The notes: generated by a model from the sequence alone, not told the origin. Positions 1 through 9,579 are shown, counted from the first letter of the stretch. The stretch: DNA of 64,000 nt from Eubacteriales bacterium (GCA_030536995.1 JAUNOY010000015.1:1-64000); one strand, 5' to 3'. A program made the numbers and translations.

Positions 1-816
1 CTCGCAACCCCATTCCGGGTCGTGATGGTGCTCCGGACCGCAGTCACATACGTGGCCGGGAAGATGTTCATGTCCGCATTCACATTCGTGGTCATGATGA
101 TGCTCATGATTGTGATGATGTTCATGTCCACATTCATGGTCATGATGGTGTTCTCCGTGCCCATGCACATGTCCGCATTCCGGGCATACTTCTTCCTCCA
201 TCATCTCATCAGCAAGAGATACCGGATGCTCCATTGTCTCCAGAATCTTCTTACCCTCCAGCTTTTCAATCGGAGTCGTAATGATTGCCGCATTAGGATT
301 AATTTCACGGAGCAGTTCCATGGAAGCCATTGCTTTCTTTTCATCTACAATATCTGTACGGCTCATAATAATAGCGCCTGCATATTCTACCTGATTATTG
401 AAAAACTCACCGAAATTTCTCATATACATTTTGCATTTTTTCGCATCTACTACTGTTGTGTAACTGTTCAGAACAATATCCACTTCCTCCTGAACACCCT
501 GTACCGCCTTGATGACGTCAGATAATTTTCCTACGCCTGACGGCTCAATGAGGATTCTGTCCGGATGATATTTTTCCACAACCTCTTTCAGAGAAGCGCC
601 GAAATCACCTACAAGGGAACAGCAGATACAACCGGAGTTCATTTCACGGATTTCAATTCCTGCTTCTTTAAGAAAACCACCGTCAATTCCGATTTCGCCA
701 AATTCATTCTCGATGAGAACAACCTGTTCTCCAACGAACGCATCTTTCAGAAGTTTCTTTATCAGAGTTGTTTTTCCGGCTCCAAGGAAACCGGAGATAA
801 TATCAATTTTTGTCAT
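1..816 (-). CDS. CobW/COG0523 family metal-binding GTPase (partial, runs off window)
   Basis: The reading frame is open from an ATG at 816 to base 1, so the C-terminus lies outside the window. At least 272 codons are visible. Near the N-terminus is a Walker A loop GFLGAGKTT, followed by the family metal site GCICC, an EPSG switch segment and a TD-type base-specificity motif (SRTD). After about residue 220 the chain becomes extremely rich in His, with repeated GH, HH, EH and ECGH units plus Cys. Known: COG0523 GTPases insert or buffer metals such as Zn or Co, and His-rich stretches store metal. Inferred: a cytoplasmic metallochaperone or metal store; the metal cannot be told from sequence. The start ATG is preceded by an AGGAGAG-type ribosome site. 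Confidence 0.88.
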   Translation of the reverse strand, partial: MTKIDIISGFLGAGKTTLIKKLLKDAFVGEQVVLIENEFGEIGIDGGFLKEAGIEIREMNSGCICCSLVGDFGASLKEVVEKYHPDRILIEPSGVGKLSDVIKAVQGVQEEVDIVLNSYTTVVDAKKCKMYMRNFGEFFNNQVEYAGAIIMSRTDIVDEKKAMASMELLREINPNAAIITTPIEKLEGKKILETMEHPVSLADEMMEEEVCPECGHVHGHGEHHHDHECGHEHHHNHEHHHDHECECGHEHLPGHVCDCGPEHHHDPEWGCE

Positions 817-1019
817 GATCTTTCTCTCCTTTTCTTTTACTTATGTATAGTTTACACATCGAAGTGCTGTTTATACTTTTGGACAAACGCATTTTGACCA
901 GGAGGCACGCATACCCCCTGGTTCCATTTTAAAAACAACGTCAACAAGTCCGCTTAGAACTCCCCTATACAACAAAGGGGACATGACCCTGTCACATCCC
1001 CCCAATTGTATCTTATTTA
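817..1019. other. Intergenic region with a GC hairpin
   Basis: No gene is seen. A stem of nine pairs with one mismatch lies at 897-922 (ACCAGGAGG with CCCCCTGGT), and a short CCCCT/AGGGG pair lies near 962-980. Neither is followed by a convincing T-run, so a terminator or 5' UTR role is only possible. Confidence 0.3.
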
Positions 1020-1253
1020 TCAGCCATTAATCATAAAGTGCATTAATTTATCAATGTCTTCTTTCTCGTATGCTACGATTTCCAGTTCCGGAATTTCGCC
1101 GCCGGAGAAAATGTTCGCCAGTGATACATACTGGGATAATTTGGATTTCAGGTTCAGTCTGTCGCCTTCACCTGTTACTAACTCTACTTTACCTTCACAA
1201 CTGTCAATTACTTCAAAAAATTTCTCGATATTTTTAATATGTGATACTTTCAT
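1020..1253 (-). CDS. Small conserved protein, function unknown
   Basis: This 77-residue soluble protein has no signal peptide, membrane segment or cysteine cluster. From memory of clostridial genomes it resembles a short family that is often given an unsupported name such as 'polyA polymerase'. Its small size and alternating helix/strand pattern recall HPr-like folds, but no phospho-histidine motif is evident, so I do not assign a function. It lies alone between the CobW-type gene and glgB, both on the same strand. It has its own ribosome site (GAAAGGAGAAT) before the ATG, which makes it a real gene rather than a shadow frame. Confidence 0.7.
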   Translation of the reverse strand: MKVSHIKNIEKFFEVIDSCEGKVELVTGEGDRLNLKSKLSQYVSLANIFSGGEIPELEIVAYEKEDIDKLMHFMING

Positions 1254-1377
1254 GTCAATATTCTCCTTTCGACATTCTCTTCTTTTTATCCATTTCCTTG
1301 TTTACGTGTACATTATATCCTGTCTTCCAGAAAAATGCAATTAACAACTTGCACGAAATCACTCTTATTTTAGCCTT

Positions 1378-3261
1378 TTAATACAGGAAAATGCCTACAC
1401 CATATGCCGGCAGAGGATAAGCAAATGAGAATGGACGATTATCGCACTCGCTCTTCTCAGCCTTAAATACTTTCTGTTCGCACATTCCGTTCTCATTCAT
1501 AATCAGTTTATACTGTTTCTTTTTCGGAACTCCCACTCTGTAATCAGGTCTGTCCACAGGCGTAAAGTTTGCAACCAGAAGAATGTTATTTCTCTTTGTC
1601 GGAGATTTTCTAACAAAACTGAAAATACTTCTGTCTCCGTCATTTGGATTGATCCATTCGAAGCCTTCCGGATCGTTGTCCAGCGCATGAAGCGCCGGAT
1701 ATTTTTTATAAAGATGAAGAAGATCTTTTACAAAACTCTGAAGATTTCTGTGGGAATCCTCCCCAAGAAGGAACCAGTCAAGTTCTCTTTCCTCACTCCA
1801 CTCACGAAGCTGTCCGAACTCCTGTCCCATAAACAAAAGCTTCTTTCCCGGATGGCAGAACATAAATGCATAGGCAGCCTTTAAATTCTTAAACTTATCA
1901 TCCAGTTCTCCCGGCATCTTATTCAGCATGGAGCACTTCAGATGAACAACCTCGTCATGAGAAATTACCAGAATATATTTCTCACTGTAAGCATATGCCA
2001 TAGCAAATGTCATCTTATTGTGGTTAAATTTACGGAAATACGGATCGCACTTCATATATTCCAGGAAGTCATTCATCCATCCCATATTCCACTTCAGAGA
2101 AAATCCAAGTCCGCCTTTTTCCGCATCTCCTGTTACCATTGGCCATGCTGTAGATTCCTCTGCAATCATAACCGTTCCGTGGTTTCTGCCAAGAACAACT
2201 GTATTCAGATGCTTGAAGAACTCGATTGCCTCCAGATTCTTATTATCACCGTATTTATTGGCAACCCACTGGCCATCCTGTTTACCATAGTCGAGATAAA
2301 GCATGGATGCAACCGCATCTACACGAAGACCGTCAACGTGACATTCCTCAATCCAGTAAAGAGCATTGGCTATCAAGAAATTTTTCACCTCAGGACGTCC
2401 GTAATTATAAATCTTTGTCCCCCAGTCCGGATGCTCTCCCTGTCTGGGATCTTCATGTTCATAAACGGCAGTTCCATCGAAATTCGCAAGTCCGTGAGCA
2501 TCTTTCGGGAAATGAGCCGGAACCCAGTCAAGGATTACGCCAATCTTCTGCTGATGAAGATAGTCTACCAGGTATTTGAAATCCTGCGGCGTTCCGTAAC
2601 GGGAGGTAGGTGAATAATAACCGGTTACCTGATATCCCCAGGAACCGTCAAAAGGATGTTCCGCAATTCCCATAAGCTCTACATGAGTATACCCCATATC
2701 TTTCACGTAAGCAGCCAGAGACTGCGCGAATTCTCTGTAATTATAAAATCCTTTCTCATTCTCTTCTGAAGTCGGATGTTTTTTCCAGGAACCGGGATGT
2801 ACTTCATAAATAGACATTGCATCCTTGGCATCGTCAAAATTCTCTCTGTTCTTCATCCATGTGGAATCTTTCCACTTATAGTCTGTGATATCTGTAATTC
2901 TGGATGCAGTGCCGGGGCGTAATTCCGAAGCATTTGCATATGGATCCGCCTTATAAAGCTTCTCTCCGTGCATTCCCACTATAAAGAATTTATAAAGCTC
3001 ACCTATTTTTGCCCCCGGTACAAATATCTCCCACACACCAATATCACCTGTTTTTGTCATGGGATGAGCATCCTCCACCCAGCCGTTAAAATCACCGATT
3101 ACTGAAACCGACTGTGCATTCGGAGCCCATACCGCAAAATAAACACCTTTTTTACGGCGATATGTGGTCGGATGTGCCCCCAGTTTTTTATAGATTTCAT
3201 AATGTGTACCCTGCCCAAATAAATACTGATCTAAATCTGTAAATTTCATTACTTCACCCAT
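1378..3261 (-). CDS. glgB: 1,4-alpha-glucan branching enzyme
   Basis: This cytoplasmic enzyme forms alpha-1,6 branches in glycogen by cutting and re-attaching alpha-1,4 chains. The 627 residues match the family length. An N-terminal CBM48 module (FAVWAPNAQSVSVIGDFNGW) is followed by a GH13 barrel with the usual sites: VPAHFPKD, the nucleophile Asp in GLRVDAVASML, the acid Glu in MIAEESTAWP and the transition-state Asp in VISHDEVVH. A GGGAGGA site lies eight bases before the chosen ATG at 3261; a second Met four codons later is less well placed. Only 41 bases separate it from the GH13 gene upstream, so the two are probably co-transcribed. The window also holds glycogen phosphorylase at 56 kb, but no glgC, glgA or glgD is in view. 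Confidence 0.96.
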   Translation of the reverse strand: MGEVMKFTDLDQYLFGQGTHYEIYKKLGAHPTTYRRKKGVYFAVWAPNAQSVSVIGDFNGWVEDAHPMTKTGDIGVWEIFVPGAKIGELYKFFIVGMHGEKLYKADPYANASELRPGTASRITDITDYKWKDSTWMKNRENFDDAKDAMSIYEVHPGSWKKHPTSEENEKGFYNYREFAQSLAAYVKDMGYTHVELMGIAEHPFDGSWGYQVTGYYSPTSRYGTPQDFKYLVDYLHQQKIGVILDWVPAHFPKDAHGLANFDGTAVYEHEDPRQGEHPDWGTKIYNYGRPEVKNFLIANALYWIEECHVDGLRVDAVASMLYLDYGKQDGQWVANKYGDNKNLEAIEFFKHLNTVVLGRNHGTVMIAEESTAWPMVTGDAEKGGLGFSLKWNMGWMNDFLEYMKCDPYFRKFNHNKMTFAMAYAYSEKYILVISHDEVVHLKCSMLNKMPGELDDKFKNLKAAYAFMFCHPGKKLLFMGQEFGQLREWSEERELDWFLLGEDSHRNLQSFVKDLLHLYKKYPALHALDNDPEGFEWINPNDGDRSIFSFVRKSPTKRNNILLVANFTPVDRPDYRVGVPKKKQYKLIMNENGMCEQKVFKAEKSECDNRPFSFAYPLPAYGVGIFLY

Positions 3262-3302
3262 TTAGAGTTCCTCCCTTAAACATACATTATATGAAAAATC
3301 CC

Positions 3303-4658
3303 TTATTTCCCGACAAGGATGATACTGCTTTCATTTGGTTTCAGCCGGATATGGAGCATTCCATCAGAACCGTCTGCCTTCTCCCCGCTTACAAGATCTG
3401 TACAGTTTCTGCCGGATACCGGAATACGGATATTAAGCTCCGCATCGTTCTCATCATTGTTCACCGCAACAACAACGCACTGATCTTCAAGTATTCTGGC
3501 AAACGCATACTGTCTGTTCGTCAGAAGAAGCTCCTGATAAGAACCGTCTGCAAACATCTTATATTCTTTGTGAATCTTTCCAAGTGTCTGCACCCATTTC
3601 AACAGCTTGGGATCCGGCACATTCTTGAGGGTTTCTTTAAGATTCACTGCCGGACGCAGCGGGTCGTCATTCCCGCCTTCCTTGCGTCCCTGAATTCCCC
3701 ATTCAGATCCATAATAAACGGACGGGATTCCCGGCAGAGTAAATAATAATGTATACACCGGATAAATATGCTCCTTCACCTTGAGCTTGGATGCAATTCT
3801 GTCTACGTCATGGTTATCAACAAAACTGTAAAGCTTCATTCCCCTGTAGATTCCGCCATTCTGGTCAAATTCTCTGCGGATGGTATGTGCAATCTCAAAA
3901 TAATTATGGTCATTGTGTCCGGAATAAAGCCCTTTATGAAGTTCATAATTGGTTACGCTGTCTATCTTTGCCTCTCTGATATAACGGGCATAATCCCCAT
4001 GGATAACCTCACCCATCAGCCAGAAATCTTCTTTCAGTTCACCTGTAACACGTTTCATATCCTGCATAAAAGAGAAATCAAGACAATCCGCACAATCAAG
4101 CCGGATACCATCAATATCAAATTCCTTTATCCAGAAACGGATCACATCAAGAAGATATTCTCTGACCTTCGGCTCCCAGAAATTCAGATTTACAAGCTCA
4201 AAGCAGTTTCTCCATGCTTCATATCCAAAGCCGTCATTATACGGTGAATTCCATCCGAAATTGATTCCTTTATACCAGCTGCAATACGGAGAATTTTCAC
4301 GATTCTTCTGAATATCCTGAAAAGCAAAAAACTCACGCCCGGTATGGTTAAATACACCGTCAACCACAACCTTGATGCCTTTGTCGTGAGCCGTCTTTAC
4401 AAAATGCTTAAAATCTTCATTATCTCCAAGTCTTCTGTCCACAAGCTTATAGTCTTTGGTATCATATCCGTGTGATGTGGATTCAAATAAAGGTCCTATA
4501 TAAATTGCGGTACAACCCAGAGAATCTATATGTGGAAGCCACTCTTCCAGTTCCGGAAAACGATGTACAATCTCCTCGCTTTCATTCCTTCTCGGCGCTC
4601 CTGTCATACCAATTGGGTACATATGATAAAACACTGCTTCTTCATACCATCTGCCCAT
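3303..4658 (-). CDS. GH13 alpha-amylase family protein (maltodextrin glucosidase-like)
   Basis: This is a 451-residue (beta/alpha)8 glycosidase without a signal peptide, so it acts inside the cell on maltodextrins or glycogen fragments. GH13 landmarks are visible: VVDGVFNHTG, the nucleophile Asp in DGIRLDCAD, the acid Glu in LMGEVIHGD and the final pair in SFVDNHDVDR. A short beta-sheet domain closes the chain. The open frame extends 15 codons further upstream, but GGGAGGAGA lies just before the ATG at 4658, which I take as the start. It precedes glgB by 41 bases, fitting an operon for glycogen turnover. Exact specificity (alpha-glucosidase, neopullulanase or cyclomaltodextrinase-like) cannot be fixed from sequence. 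Confidence 0.9.
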   Translation of the reverse strand: MGRWYEEAVFYHMYPIGMTGAPRRNESEEIVHRFPELEEWLPHIDSLGCTAIYIGPLFESTSHGYDTKDYKLVDRRLGDNEDFKHFVKTAHDKGIKVVVDGVFNHTGREFFAFQDIQKNRENSPYCSWYKGINFGWNSPYNDGFGYEAWRNCFELVNLNFWEPKVREYLLDVIRFWIKEFDIDGIRLDCADCLDFSFMQDMKRVTGELKEDFWLMGEVIHGDYARYIREAKIDSVTNYELHKGLYSGHNDHNYFEIAHTIRREFDQNGGIYRGMKLYSFVDNHDVDRIASKLKVKEHIYPVYTLLFTLPGIPSVYYGSEWGIQGRKEGGNDDPLRPAVNLKETLKNVPDPKLLKWVQTLGKIHKEYKMFADGSYQELLLTNRQYAFARILEDQCVVVAVNNDENDAELNIRIPVSGRNCTDLVSGEKADGSDGMLHIRLKPNESSIILVGK

Positions 4659-4785
4659 TACGCTGTCTCCTCCCAATACCGGTTTATTTTGCTGAAAAAT
4701 CAAGTATCCGGTCGTTTTTGACTTTCAGTCATTATCTAATCTACATTATACCAATGCAGAAACTTTACGTCAATTAAAAAACAGG

Positions 4786-4826
4786 TCAAAAAAGGACGGC
4801 GCTGCGTTTTTTCACAGCTCCGTCCT
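4786..4826 (-). terminator. Intrinsic terminator of the 4847-6175 gene
   Basis: A 12-pair stem with one mismatch (4793-4804 with 4815-4826) is followed on the minus strand by a run of T. It lies just after the stop of the deacetylase gene and before the GH13 gene's leader. Confidence 0.85.
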
Positions 4827-4846
4827 CTTCTTTTTTCTTAAGTTTC

Positions 4847-6175
4847 TTAATAACTTTCGCTTCCGTCCGACATATCTCCGGAACCATCTCCGCTTCCATC
4901 TGACATATCTACGGAACCATCGTCACTTCCATCCGTCATCTCTGCAGAACCATCGTCTGTAAATTCTCCGCCGTCTTCAGAACTTTCATCCGAAGAACCG
5001 TCCCCGGAACCTTCCTCAGCAGTCTTATTCGGGTCAGGCGCGAACAACGAGGATTCTTTTCCGTTCCATCCTGTCACAAGACCATTTCTGAATGAGCTGT
5101 CCCAGAAATCCACATACTGGGCATTCTGTAAGGTCACTCCCTTAGCTTCAGCCAGTTCACTGACCGTCACAAGCTTATATCCCTTGGCAATCAGATCCGG
5201 AATCAGACGAATCGCAGCCTTTACCGAAGGCTCATGGATGTCATGCATCAGAATAATGGAACCGTCTGTTAAATCTCCATTCATAACTGCATTATAGTCT
5301 GCATCTGCATCGAGAAGATCCCAGTCCATTGTATCAAGAGACCACATAAAAAAAGGTTTTCCCACAGTATCAAAAATATCCTGATTACCATTGCCAAAAG
5401 GAGCTCTGGCAACCGTTGCCGGCTGTCCGCAAACCTTAATCAGGGCGTCGTCCACATCCTTAAACTGCTTTGCAACACTGTCCAAATCAAGATTAAACAG
5501 ATTTGGATGATCCCAGGAATGTGTTCCAAGCTCACAGCCTATCTCTACCATTTTTTTGATTTCATCCGGATACATACCTACATGCTCTCCAAGCATGAAA
5601 AAGGTTGCTTTTGCATTGTTTTCTTCCAGTACATTGAGAAGCTCCATCGTATATTCAGACGGACCGTCATCAAAGGTCAGGGCGATTCTCGGTTTTTTCT
5701 TCGTCGGATCATAAGAACCATCCTCATTGAAGAAATAATCGTTCACACCTTTTTCTACCCATCCTGTCTGCAGATAGCCGTTAGAATCAAAAGAGTAATT
5801 CACTCCGTCAATCTCCTGAAATCCATCTGCAAAATATGTACCATCTGCATTCTGATACCAGCGACCGGACTCATCCTCGTGCCATCCGGGCGTCTTTTCG
5901 GTAATTTTCCCAACATCCTGCTGCCCCTTCAGTGGCTGACGAACCGCTGCATTGGGATCTGCCTCCGCTGTCTGAGCCTGTACAGCAACTACCTTTCCAT
6001 CATCCTTACCGCCTCCTCCAATCCGGCTGGCAATCGGCATGATCACGCCTCGTATCACAAAAATCACTGCCAGAATCGTACCTATTCCATAGATACCAAC
6101 CTTCATGTATCTGCGGATTTTTTGCTGGCGTCTTTTCCTGCGCATCCTCTCGCGCAAAACTCGTTTGTCCATCAT
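4847..6175 (-). CDS. Membrane-anchored polysaccharide deacetylase with choline-binding-type repeats
   Basis: This 442-residue protein probably removes acetyl groups from peptidoglycan or another surface glycan outside the cell. Residues 1-25 are very basic and residues 26-48 form a single membrane segment. Residues about 98-156 carry cell-wall-binding-like repeats (GRWYQNADGTYFADGF, LQTGWVE). The NodB domain follows with TFDDGP (167-172), the metal His pair in THSWDH (219, 223) and RAPFG (257-261), so the catalytic set looks intact. The last 60 residues are a low-complexity Asp/Gly/Ser tail. The weak ribosome site (GCGGGG) and two adjacent Met codons leave the start uncertain by one residue. 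Its neighbour is a lipoprotein foldase, then a second deacetylase-like gene. Confidence 0.9.
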   Translation of the reverse strand: MMDKRVLRERMRRKRRQQKIRRYMKVGIYGIGTILAVIFVIRGVIMPIASRIGGGGKDDGKVVAVQAQTAEADPNAAVRQPLKGQQDVGKITEKTPGWHEDESGRWYQNADGTYFADGFQEIDGVNYSFDSNGYLQTGWVEKGVNDYFFNEDGSYDPTKKKPRIALTFDDGPSEYTMELLNVLEENNAKATFFMLGEHVGMYPDEIKKMVEIGCELGTHSWDHPNLFNLDLDSVAKQFKDVDDALIKVCGQPATVARAPFGNGNQDIFDTVGKPFFMWSLDTMDWDLLDADADYNAVMNGDLTDGSIILMHDIHEPSVKAAIRLIPDLIAKGYKLVTVSELAEAKGVTLQNAQYVDFWDSSFRNGLVTGWNGKESSLFAPDPNKTAEEGSGDGSSDESSEDGGEFTDDGSAEMTDGSDDGSVDMSDGSGDGSGDMSDGSESY

Positions 6176-6304
6176 TTATAACCCCGCTTATCCTCTAATC
6201 GTACAAAAATAGTATAGTTTTTAGTTTCTACGTTTATCATACACTATCTGTACTGGAAATACAATGACTTTTCACCTGATATTTCCTTTTTATCCAGCTA
6301 TTAT

Positions 6305-7534
6305 CTACTCCACTACAGCCGTATCATCATCGGCGTCACTGTCCTCCTCCAGCTCCGCATCAATTTCCCCTTCTGCGTCCGGTTTCTGTGTCTCTTCATT
6401 TGTTACTGCTTCCGCATTTTCCCCTGTTGTATCTCCGCCTGACGCCTTCTCATTGATTTTTGCATTCTTCAGGATAAAGTCTTCCACGCGGAGAAGACCG
6501 ATTGCTTCATCTACACCTTCCTGTCCGTATCTGTCAATCATCTCTGCAAGATCCTTTGAACCGCTGTTTTTAATAAGCTCCTCCTGAATTTCCAGACATT
6601 CCTCATCATTCAGCGAAATGTTTTCCGCATCAAGAATTGCCTGAATCACCAGATCCTGTTTTACAATAAGTTCTGCATACTGCTGCGTGCTTGCCTCAAA
6701 TTGTTCCATAGTCATATTCTGTGATTTCACAAATTCTTCCAGTTCCATTTTCGCCTGGTCTGCAAAACGCTGCGTTATCTTTCTGTACTCTTTTTTCTGT
6801 TTCTCAATATCCTCCTGCGGATATTCCAGAACCTCGGAAGAATCTACCACCCGGAGCCATGCACTGTTTTTAAGTTCTTCCTCTGCTGCCTTCTGGGCAG
6901 CTTCTTCCATCTGCGTCTTTATTGCTGCCCGGTAGGCGTCTGCCGACTTATAATCCCCCTGCTTTGCAGCCCACTCGTCCGTAAGTTCCGCTTTACGGCG
7001 CACCTTCTGGCAAGTGATTTTAAACACCACATCTTCTCCCGCAAAAGACGGCTCGTGATAATCCTCAGGGAATGTCAGGTTCAAGTCCTTTGTCTCTCCC
7101 TTCTTCATTCCTACAATACCGTCCTCAAATCCCGGAATCATACCGCCGGAACCAAGAGTCAGGTCATAATTGTTCGCAGTACCTCCGTCAAAAGCTTCTC
7201 CATCCTTCGTTCCCACGAAGTTAATTGTCACAAGATCTCCCATTTCAGCTCCGCCGGAAATCTCCTCCGCAGCTTTCATAAGATTCTCATCAATCTGAGC
7301 AGCCAGATCATCCTCGGAAATCACGCTTACTACTTTATCCAGAGTAATTCCCTTATACTCTCCAAGCTTCACATACTTCTCCAGATCCTTCACAGAAACA
7401 AGGCGGGTGTCCGCTTTCTTCTTATCTGTCTGCTCATTCTTAACATTATTTCCATCCCCGGTATTATTTCCACATGCTGTTGCAGTGAGCGCAAGCGCAA
7501 GAGTCAGCACAGCAAGATACATCTTTTTTTTCAT
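6305..7534 (-). CDS. Lipoprotein with trigger-factor/FKBP peptidyl-prolyl isomerase domain
   Basis: The N-terminus is a lipoprotein signal (about 20 residues with lipobox TATAC, mature Cys at 21), so the protein is tethered outside the membrane. Residues about 95-185 form an FKBP-type domain like that of trigger factor (DLVTINFVGTKDGEAFDGG, MIPGFEDGIVGMKKGE). A helical C-terminal half resembles the trigger-factor chaperone arm. The ribosome-binding tail of cytosolic trigger factor is absent, and the chain ends in about 50 acidic residues. Known: such lipoproteins occur in clostridia and are thought to help fold exported proteins. Inferred: foldase for secreted or wall proteins, possibly its two deacetylase neighbours. 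It starts 30 bases after the 7565-9295 gene ends, suggesting co-transcription. Confidence 0.88.
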   Translation of the reverse strand: MKKKMYLAVLTLALALTATACGNNTGDGNNVKNEQTDKKKADTRLVSVKDLEKYVKLGEYKGITLDKVVSVISEDDLAAQIDENLMKAAEEISGGAEMGDLVTINFVGTKDGEAFDGGTANNYDLTLGSGGMIPGFEDGIVGMKKGETKDLNLTFPEDYHEPSFAGEDVVFKITCQKVRRKAELTDEWAAKQGDYKSADAYRAAIKTQMEEAAQKAAEEELKNSAWLRVVDSSEVLEYPQEDIEKQKKEYRKITQRFADQAKMELEEFVKSQNMTMEQFEASTQQYAELIVKQDLVIQAILDAENISLNDEECLEIQEELIKNSGSKDLAEMIDRYGQEGVDEAIGLLRVEDFILKNAKINEKASGGDTTGENAEAVTNEETQKPDAEGEIDAELEEDSDADDDTAVVE

Positions 7535-7564
7535 TCCTCAAAAGTCCTCCTAAATTGTCTTATT

Positions 7565-9295
7565 TCATCCCATTGGCGCAACAGGAACAGGTCTTGTCGG
7601 GTCGAAGACTGCTGCTGCATCAAACAAGTCGTCCAGCATTTCCGGATTGTAGTACATTCTGTATCCGTCAAGATTTCTTCTTCCCATACGCAGATATCTG
7701 TCGCGAAGCTGAACGAAATATTTCTGGGAATCTACATTACAGAAATAATTATAGCCCTGACCCTTCAGGAATTCAAATTTTTCTCCTGAATAATCCTCAG
7801 CTTGATTTAAATCTGCCCCGAATGCAAAAATGATAATGTCTGTTCCGCCGATAACAGGGTCTACGTTTTCTTTGAATTTCTGCGTATCCCTCTGCAGTCT
7901 TTCCATGGAAATCTCTCCTACATTCAGATGTCCCCATGTATGGCTTGCGAAAAGCCATCCGTTCTTTTTCATGGCTTCCGCCACCTTCTTCGCACCTTCG
8001 CGCTCTGTTTCCAGATTGAACTCCGGGTGCGCATCCAGCCACTCTACCTTATCCCTGTCCAAGTCATCCGGTCTTGTCTCATAGCTGCTGTCTGTGCGGT
8101 AACCAAGGATTCCGTTATATCCTGTAAGAGCAATGATACCTTTGGCTCCTCTGTAGGAAAAATCAGGATGCTCTTCTACAAAACGATCGATCAGCGGTAC
8201 CATATCGTAATCGCCTACAGATACGCTTCCGTCATCATTGATATATTCGTTTCTGACCTTTCCGTCTTCATCCACCACCAGCTTTGTGGCAAAACCGTTG
8301 TTGTCCATGAAGTGATAATAACATACATCATCCTGCGAAAGGACAAACGGGATTTTACCGGGAGGAAGAAGAATCTCCCCGGGTACCATATTTCCGTTTT
8401 CATCAACACTTGCCATATCCTTGATGCTTACCATGACATAGCCTTTATCATACATAGCCTGCGTAATCTTATTGAACTCATCTATAGTTGTCATAACCTG
8501 ATTAAAGCCATCTGTCTTATAATCTCCGTCAAAAGCCTTGGACGGGTCTACGATAAGAGAATGATAAAATACATGCGTTACCTCTTCTATCGGCCATGCC
8601 ACACAGGAAGCTTTTTTCTTCTTGTACTTCTCCACATATTTATGAAGTCGTTCTGATTTTTCATAAAGCTCACTGTCTGTAAATATCTTAATTGCCCTGT
8701 CATAATCGTACTGTTTTCCATAACGGCGCGCTCGTCTGATCAGGCGGTCTTCCGCCTCTTTCTGCTCCTGATCCGCAGTCTTTTCCGGTTCCTTTGTCAC
8801 TTCTTCTTTTTTCTGCGCATCCGCTTTCGCTGAAGCCGCTTCCATCTCCGCCTTCTCTCTGCGCTCGTTAAGATTCTCAGCCAGAGTTTTCTGCATATCC
8901 TGCACCCTGTTTTTAAATTCATCCCCGAAATAAATGCCGGCAGCAAGAACAATCACTGCAGCCGCGCTTAACGACATAACAAGCATTCTTTTCCTTCGCC
9001 GCTTGAGCTTACGGATTCTATTTCTCTCCGCACGGGCTGCACGTCTGGCTTCATAGGCTTTCTCTTCCTCAATTTCTTCCTGGGTAATTTCCTCATTGTC
9101 ATCTGTCAGTTCTTCAGGCGCTTTATCTTCCCCGTCTTCGGACGGATTTTCATCCAAATCATCCTCTGTTGAATCTGCTTCCGCCTGCTCAGGCTCTATT
9201 GCATCAAGCTCTCCCAACGGCAGATCAAGCTCCCCGGAATCCCCGTCTTTTCTTTTCTTCTTAGGTTCATCAATATCAGGTTTCATTTCTCTCAT
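7565..9295 (-). CDS. Membrane-anchored polysaccharide-deacetylase-like protein
   Basis: This 576-residue protein has an acidic cytoplasmic head (about 95 residues), a basic stretch, one membrane segment near residues 105-125 (VMSLSAAAVIVLAAGIYFGD), a Lys/Glu-rich coiled stalk, and an extracellular catalytic-like domain. The latter resembles NodB deacetylases (FVLSQDDVCYY, FASHTWGHLN), but the canonical TFDDGP and RxPxG motifs are not seen. It may be a divergent enzyme or a binding protein. AAGGAGAA precedes the ATG at 9295 at good distance. It heads an apparent unit with the lipoprotein foldase and the second deacetylase. The unusually large acidic cytoplasmic head is not explained by the enzymatic fold. 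Confidence 0.8.
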   Translation of the reverse strand: MREMKPDIDEPKKKRKDGDSGELDLPLGELDAIEPEQAEADSTEDDLDENPSEDGEDKAPEELTDDNEEITQEEIEEEKAYEARRAARAERNRIRKLKRRRKRMLVMSLSAAAVIVLAAGIYFGDEFKNRVQDMQKTLAENLNERREKAEMEAASAKADAQKKEEVTKEPEKTADQEQKEAEDRLIRRARRYGKQYDYDRAIKIFTDSELYEKSERLHKYVEKYKKKKASCVAWPIEEVTHVFYHSLIVDPSKAFDGDYKTDGFNQVMTTIDEFNKITQAMYDKGYVMVSIKDMASVDENGNMVPGEILLPPGKIPFVLSQDDVCYYHFMDNNGFATKLVVDEDGKVRNEYINDDGSVSVGDYDMVPLIDRFVEEHPDFSYRGAKGIIALTGYNGILGYRTDSSYETRPDDLDRDKVEWLDAHPEFNLETEREGAKKVAEAMKKNGWLFASHTWGHLNVGEISMERLQRDTQKFKENVDPVIGGTDIIIFAFGADLNQAEDYSGEKFEFLKGQGYNYFCNVDSQKYFVQLRDRYLRMGRRNLDGYRMYYNPEMLDDLFDAAAVFDPTRPVPVAPMG

Positions 9296-9481
9296 GTTCT
9301 TCTCCTTTTAGTTCGAATAAAACAACATGGTTATCCTTCATACAACATTCTATCGCGCCTGTAAAAAATTTCAGGTACCGTTAGTATAACCATGCATATC
9401 CTTTCATATCCCCCCGAAAAATATATAATACAAGTATAACCGATTACCAAATAAATTTCCACCTTAATTCATTTTTAACAA

Positions 9482-9510
9482 TTGCCTTTTTCTGCAAATG
9501 ATGATAGAAT
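9482..9510 (+). promoter_or_regulatory. Sigma-A-type promoter of the 9580 gene
   Basis: TTGCCT and TAGAAT are separated by 17 bases, pointing toward the plus-strand gene 70 bases downstream. Confidence 0.65.
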
Positions 9511-9517
9511 GGAATCT

Positions 9518-9552
9518 GCATTATGGTTAAACCACCGAGGCATCCATAATGC
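9518..9552 (+). promoter_or_regulatory. 5' UTR stem-loop
   Basis: GCATTATGG at 9518-9526 pairs perfectly with CCATAATGC at 9544-9552 across a 17-base loop. It lies between the predicted transcription start and the ribosome site (TTAGGAGG). There is no T-run, so it is not a plain terminator. Its role is unknown. Confidence 0.5.
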
Positions 9553-9579
9553 GTTACACTTATTTAGGAGGATTCATAT

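Noticed and set aside
1942-2613. 223-residue plus-strand frame inside glgB
   Set aside because: It is a shadow of a clear GH13 gene with intact motifs on the other strand.
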